DNA from: an uncultured Clostridia bacterium
GTDB taxonomy: Bacteria; Bacillota; Clostridia; Lachnospirales; Anaerotignaceae
Direction: 5' to 3'
Assembly: GCA_958420075.1 (NCBI GenBank)
Contig: CATZIM010000059.1
Coordinates: 1-8,667 of the forward strand
Length of the DNA: 8,667 nucleotides
This document shows positions 4,977-8,667 of this stretch, in pieces. Position numbers and translations under genes: made by a program. Below the pieces are notes generated by a model. It was not told the origin of the DNA, made no database searches, and saw only the letters and a program-made list of their open reading frames with translations. Position 1 is the first letter of the stretch. Each line of letters starts with the position of its first letter.

Positions 4977-7900
4977 TTAACAACATTCCTGATCGATTTC
5001 GTAAGGATTTGCCTTTTTGGTAAATTTCATCTTATTACGGAATGCCTGCACAAAACGGTCTAAGATCATATACAGCAAAGGTACGACTACCAATGTCAGG
5101 AATGTAGACGCTGTCAGACCACCTGCGATTACAAGACCCATGCCCTTCAGTGTTTCACTGTTGGTACCATTGGAGAAAATCATAGGGAACTGACCCAAAA
5201 TTGTCGTCAATGCTGTCATCAGAATGGGTCTTAATCTGGTAGGACACGCAGTCAAGATCGCATCTACCAGAGAATAACCATCTCTGTTTCTCAAAATATC
5301 GATATAGTCAATCAATACAATACCATTGTTTACAACGATACCTACTAGCACCAGACAGCCGATCAACGCCATCATGCTCAAAGGTTCTCCTGTAATGAAA
5401 AGCAGGAAGATTGCTCCTGTAAATGCCAAAGGAATGGTAAACATAATGATAAAGGGATTTACAAAGGATTCAAACTGTGCTGCCATAACCATGTAAACCA
5501 GTACAATCGCCAGAACAATTACCAGACCCAAAGAGGAGAATGTATCATTCATCATTTCATTAGTACCGCCCAGTTTGACACTGTAGCCATCAGGAATGGT
5601 CATCTGATCGATGATTGCCTGAATATCATTACCGATGCTGCCGCTGTCACGGCCGTATACATCACAGGAAATGGTTACATATCTGCTCTGGTCATCTCTG
5701 GAAATAGAAGACGGCACATTTTCCATAGTGATTTCTGCAACGGAGGACAAAGGAATCATCTTGCCATCGCCTGTCATAATAGACAAGTCATTAATATCAC
5801 TCAATGTAGACATGCTTTCATCAGGGAATACGATACGAACATCCATTTCTGTACCATCCGCTTTCAGTGTGGTTGCTGTAAAGCCGGAAACGGTATTTCT
5901 TACCTGACTTGCAATGTCAGAGCCAGTCAGACCATACTGTCTTGCACGTTCTTTATCAATTTTCAATGCGACTTCTGTGTCCTGATCTTCCAGAGAGCTG
6001 CTTACCTGACGTACACCTTCAACCTGTTCCATCTGGGATGCGATCTGGTCACTGATTTCCTGGAGTTTATCCATATCATCGCCATAGATTTCTACAGAAA
6101 CACCGCCGCCCATCATGGAGCCCATACTGGAGCTTGCGGAAACGCTAATTTCTGCACCAGCGATATTCTTCACGGAATTACGTACTTCTTCTACAATTTC
6201 ATCTGTACTGCGGTCACGTTCGTTTTTATCAACCAATACACAGCTGATGCTGCTTTCTTCAGAACTGCCCATGATGGAACCAGAAGAACCAGACATGGTA
6301 ACACTGATGGATACCATTTCTGGAATCTGTTCCAGAATTTCTTCCACCTGCAGGGACAACGCATCTACTGTATCCAGATTGCTGCCTTTTGGTGCTTTCA
6401 CTGTTACAGAGAAAGTACCTTCGTCGGAAGAAGGCATCAATTCCATACCAACGGATGGAAGCATACATAAAGAAACAAGGAATACCAGCAGCACGCAGGA
6501 AAGTGTTCTTTTCTTGTGCCAAACTGCCCATCTCAAAAATCTGCCATACAATTCGCTCAGCTTTTTCATGCCAATATCGAACATGTTCAGCATCTTATTG
6601 ATGAAATCCAGTTTTTTCGGCGCTTTATTTCGATGCACATTGTTTACATAGTTCCCTGCCAGCATAGGTACGACTGTCATAGCAGAAATCAAAGACATTG
6701 CCAGAGAGAACACAATGGCAAGCGCCAGGTCTGTCATCATCTGCATCATCATACCTGATACGAAAACAAATGGAATGAATACAACAATGGTTGTCAATGT
6801 AGATGCGATCAGGGAAGACCGCACTTCTCTGCCGGCACGATAGGTCCCTTTTACCTTACCATAGCCAAGAGTGGTACGATAACGGTAAATGTTTTCCAAC
6901 ATAACGACCGAGTTATCTACCAGCATACCAACACCAACGGACAAACCGCCCAGGGAGATCATATTCAGTGTTGTGCCGGAGAAATACAAAAATACAAATG
7001 TACCAATAATGGAAATTGGCATGGAAACGGCAATAACGCCTGTCAAGCCAACATTTTTCAGGAACACAAACATAACCAGAATGGAGAGAATCGCACCTGT
7101 AAAAATATTGGAAACAACGTTCATAACGGAATCTTCAATGGTACTGCCAGATTCACTTACCACTTCAATGGTCATATCCGGATATTCCGCATTGAGTTTT
7201 TCCACTTCATCCAAAATATTATTAACAGCTGTTACCGTATTGCCATCACTGGACTGTGTAACAGAAAGTGTGACACAGGATTCCCCGTTGTAACGGCTGA
7301 TAGATGTAATTTCTTTCTGTGTTTCTGTAACGGTTGCAATATCACCCAGTCGCATCACAGTACCATTTGCAATCTGGATAGGTGTATTTTTAACATCTTC
7401 AATGCTTTCCATCTGCAGTTTTGTACTGATGGTCATGCTTTTTTCGCCATAAGTGATGCTGCCGCCGGACTGATTGCTGTTTTCCGCTGAAAGGGTCTGA
7501 CCGATAGAAGTCATGGTCAATCCCAAACCTTCCAGTCGTTCCGGATCAATCTCAATCAAAATTTCCTGCTCTGTACCACCCATGATGTCTACAGAAGCAA
7601 CGCCTTCCTGACGTTCCAGACGAGGCTCGATATCATCCTCTGCAAATGATTTCAATTCATCGGATGTCATATCATCGCCGGAAACAACAATGGTGGCAAT
7701 GGGCATGGAATTCATATCCATTTTCATGATATTAGGAGAATCACAGCCATCGGGCAAAGTTGCTTCCACCATACTCAATTTATCACGCAGGTCTGTAATG
7801 GCTGTATCCAAATTGGTTCCATAATTAAATTCAATGGAAACCACAGAGCTGCCTTCTGATGATGTGGAAGAAATGGATTCTACATTTTCCACATTGGCAA

Positions 7901-8111
7901 CGGCACTTTCGATTTTTTCCGTAACCAGATTTTCTACTTCTTCCGGTCCAGCGTCTTCGTAGGTCGTCATGATCATGACCATAGACATTTCCGTTTCAGG
8001 TGTCAGTTCCATTTCCATTTTTGTAATGGAAACTGCACCCAGAATGATAATGATGAACATAACCATCATGATCGCAACGGGACGTTTGATGGAAATCTTC
8101 GTAATATCCAA
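4977..8111 (-). CDS. RND-family efflux permease (AcrB/SwrC-like)
   Basis: A full-length RND transporter of 1044 residues, the size expected for the family. It exchanges protons for export of drugs, lipids or other amphiphiles and sits in the cell membrane with two large extracytoplasmic loops. The first membrane helix follows ISIKRPVAIMM (about 10-29). Helices 2-6 lie at about 332-484, helix 7 at about 536-555, and helices 8-12 at about 861-1016. In helix 4 VDNSVVMLEN places D399-N400 where AcrB has two Asp. In helix 10 VVNNGIVLIDYI lacks the AcrB Lys. RLRPILMTALTTILG (959-973) matches the helix 11 motif. The frame is open to a TTG at 8144, but AAAGGAG (8127-8121) lies 9 nt before the TTG at 8111, giving MLDITKISIKRP, which fits family starts. 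Methionine is abundant in the extracytoplasmic parts. It lies between adaptor and TolC-family genes. Confidence 0.93.
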   Translation of the reverse strand: MDITKISIKRPVAIMMVMFIIIILGAVSITKMEMELTPETEMSMVMIMTTYEDAGPEEVENLVTEKIESAVANVENVESISSTSSEGSSVVSIEFNYGTNLDTAITDLRDKLSMVEATLPDGCDSPNIMKMDMNSMPIATIVVSGDDMTSDELKSFAEDDIEPRLERQEGVASVDIMGGTEQEILIEIDPERLEGLGLTMTSIGQTLSAENSNQSGGSITYGEKSMTISTKLQMESIEDVKNTPIQIANGTVMRLGDIATVTETQKEITSISRYNGESCVTLSVTQSSDGNTVTAVNNILDEVEKLNAEYPDMTIEVVSESGSTIEDSVMNVVSNIFTGAILSILVMFVFLKNVGLTGVIAVSMPISIIGTFVFLYFSGTTLNMISLGGLSVGVGMLVDNSVVMLENIYRYRTTLGYGKVKGTYRAGREVRSSLIASTLTTIVVFIPFVFVSGMMMQMMTDLALAIVFSLAMSLISAMTVVPMLAGNYVNNVHRNKAPKKLDFINKMLNMFDIGMKKLSELYGRFLRWAVWHKKRTLSCVLLVFLVSLCMLPSVGMELMPSSDEGTFSVTVKAPKGSNLDTVDALSLQVEEILEQIPEMVSISVTMSGSSGSIMGSSEESSISCVLVDKNERDRSTDEIVEEVRNSVKNIAGAEISVSASSSMGSMMGGGVSVEIYGDDMDKLQEISDQIASQMEQVEGVRQVSSSLEDQDTEVALKIDKERARQYGLTGSDIASQVRNTVSGFTATTLKADGTEMDVRIVFPDESMSTLSDINDLSIMTGDGKMIPLSSVAEITMENVPSSISRDDQSRYVTISCDVYGRDSGSIGNDIQAIIDQMTIPDGYSVKLGGTNEMMNDTFSSLGLVIVLAIVLVYMVMAAQFESFVNPFIIMFTIPLAFTGAIFLLFITGEPLSMMALIGCLVLVGIVVNNGIVLIDYIDILRNRDGYSLVDAILTACPTRLRPILMTALTTILGQFPMIFSNGTNSETLKGMGLVIAGGLTASTFLTLVVVPLLYMILDRFVQAFRNKMKFTKKANPYEIDQECC

Positions 8112-8120
8112 ACATATCAA

Positions 8121-8127
8121 CTCCTTT
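8121..8127 (-). promoter_or_regulatory. Ribosome binding site that sets the TTG start of the permease
   Basis: AAAGGAG on the minus strand is followed by 9 nt and TTG-GAT-ATT (Leu/Met-Asp-Ile). An ATG falls within this spacer but is in another frame. The in-frame TTG at 8144 lies upstream of this site and has no comparable ribosome site. Confidence 0.65.
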
Positions 8128-8153
8128 GTTTTAGAAATCCGCAAAAGAATTTA

Positions 8154-8667
8154 TCATTCCTGCTCTGTTTCTTCTGCGGTGGTTTCCTGTTCTGTTGTCC
8201 CGTTTGTAATATTTACAGTGTTGCCATCTGACAAGAAGTCCTGACCTTTGGTAACAACTGTATCACCAATGCTCAAACCACTGGTAATTTCGATGTATGT
8301 ATCATTTTCCAGCCCTGTTTCCACAACTGTTTTATGGGCAATGTTATTTTCATCTACTACAAAAACGTACTTTTCTCCATTGTCTGTCAAAACAGTATTC
8401 AAAGGAACAACAATGGTATCTTCTTTTGTTTCAGTTACCAGCCGTACATTGGCAAACATACCCGGTTTTAAGTTTCCTTCGGGATTGCTCAATGCTGCTT
8501 CCACCTGATAAAGTCGTGTAGAACTGTCTGCCGCTTCGGAAATGTTAGTAACTGTAGCTGTCATAGGTTCATCTGATACTGCGGAAACCGTAATATATAC
8601 AGGAGAACCTACAGAAATTTCATTGATAACATCTTCGGAAACATGGAAGGCTACTTTCAGGTTATCC
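8154..8667 (-). CDS. RND periplasmic adaptor (membrane-fusion, HlyD/AcrA-like), N-terminal part beyond window
   Basis: The frame is open from the right edge to TGA at 8156-8154, giving the last 170 residues. It starts inside the beta-barrel domain (DNLKVAFHVSEDVINEISVG, then GSPVYITVSAVSDEPMTATVTNIS) and runs through the family hallmark NPEGNLKPGMFANVRLV into the membrane-proximal domain (VVPLNTVLTDNGEKYVFVV, then VETGLENDTYIEITSGLSIGDTVV). It ends in an acidic Glu/Thr tail (about 15 residues). The adaptor couples the permease to the TolC-like partner. The upstream domains (signal or anchor, lipoyl, hairpin) are outside the window. The stop is 42 nt before the permease start. An ATG at 8564 is internal and not the start. 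Confidence 0.92.
   Translation of the reverse strand, partial: DNLKVAFHVSEDVINEISVGSPVYITVSAVSDEPMTATVTNISEAADSSTRLYQVEAALSNPEGNLKPGMFANVRLVTETKEDTIVVPLNTVLTDNGEKYVFVVDENNIAHKTVVETGLENDTYIEITSGLSIGDTVVTKGQDFLSDGNTVNITNGTTEQETTAEETEQE

Overview
The window looks like a chromosomal stretch from a low-to-moderate-GC Firmicute, most likely a Clostridia gut-type bacterium (Lachnospiraceae or a relative). The grounds are strong AGGAGG-type ribosome sites, A/T-rich intergenic DNA, A- and T-flanked intrinsic terminators, and a pair of WYL-domain proteins of a kind common in those bacteria. This placement is inference from sequence style; no taxonomic marker gene is present. Every gene I can support is read on the minus strand, so transcription runs from high to low coordinates. 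The many plus-strand open frames are shadows.

Region A (8667 to about 3679) is a tripartite efflux operon. It holds the C-terminal 170 residues of a membrane-fusion (HlyD/AcrA-like) adaptor cut by the window edge, a full-length RND permease that probably starts at a TTG codon, and a TolC-family protein. Spacing is tight (42 and 16 nt), and the operon ends in an intrinsic terminator at 3679-3733. The TolC-like protein is short and appears to lack the usual beta-barrel strands, which would suit a cell without an outer membrane.

Region B (about 3678 to 1452) is a two-gene, translationally overlapping operon of WYL-domain proteins. Both are predicted ligand-sensing DNA-binding regulators. It ends in a terminator whose stem-loop includes the last codons and the stop codon of the second gene.

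Region C (about 1450 to 1, continuing off the left edge) is the most interesting part. A DUF2828-type protein (helical N-terminal region plus a C-terminal von Willebrand A domain with an intact DxSxS metal site) is preceded by three tandem structured elements. Each is 80-92 nt, they are separated by exact 13-nt linkers, and the last ends just before the ribosome site of the DUF2828 gene. Each unit has a closing helix beginning AAGGC, an invariant ACAGCAA next to it, a middle hairpin and a 3' hairpin. The closing helices covary. The middle unit folds on paper as a near-cloverleaf with a 5-bp/7-nt anticodon-like arm.

DUF2828-vWA architecture resembles, at the domain level, the Ro60 (TROVE plus vWA) proteins that bind Y RNAs. 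The working hypothesis is therefore an RNA-protein system: a small family of tRNA-like RNAs co-encoded with a Ro60-like protein, next to two WYL regulators that may control it. A short box, GGTAGAATAAA, and a second box, AGAACAAAT, occur upstream of both the WYL operon and the RNA/DUF2828 unit, supporting shared control. The RNA structures and boxes are seen in the sequence; the functional link is inference.
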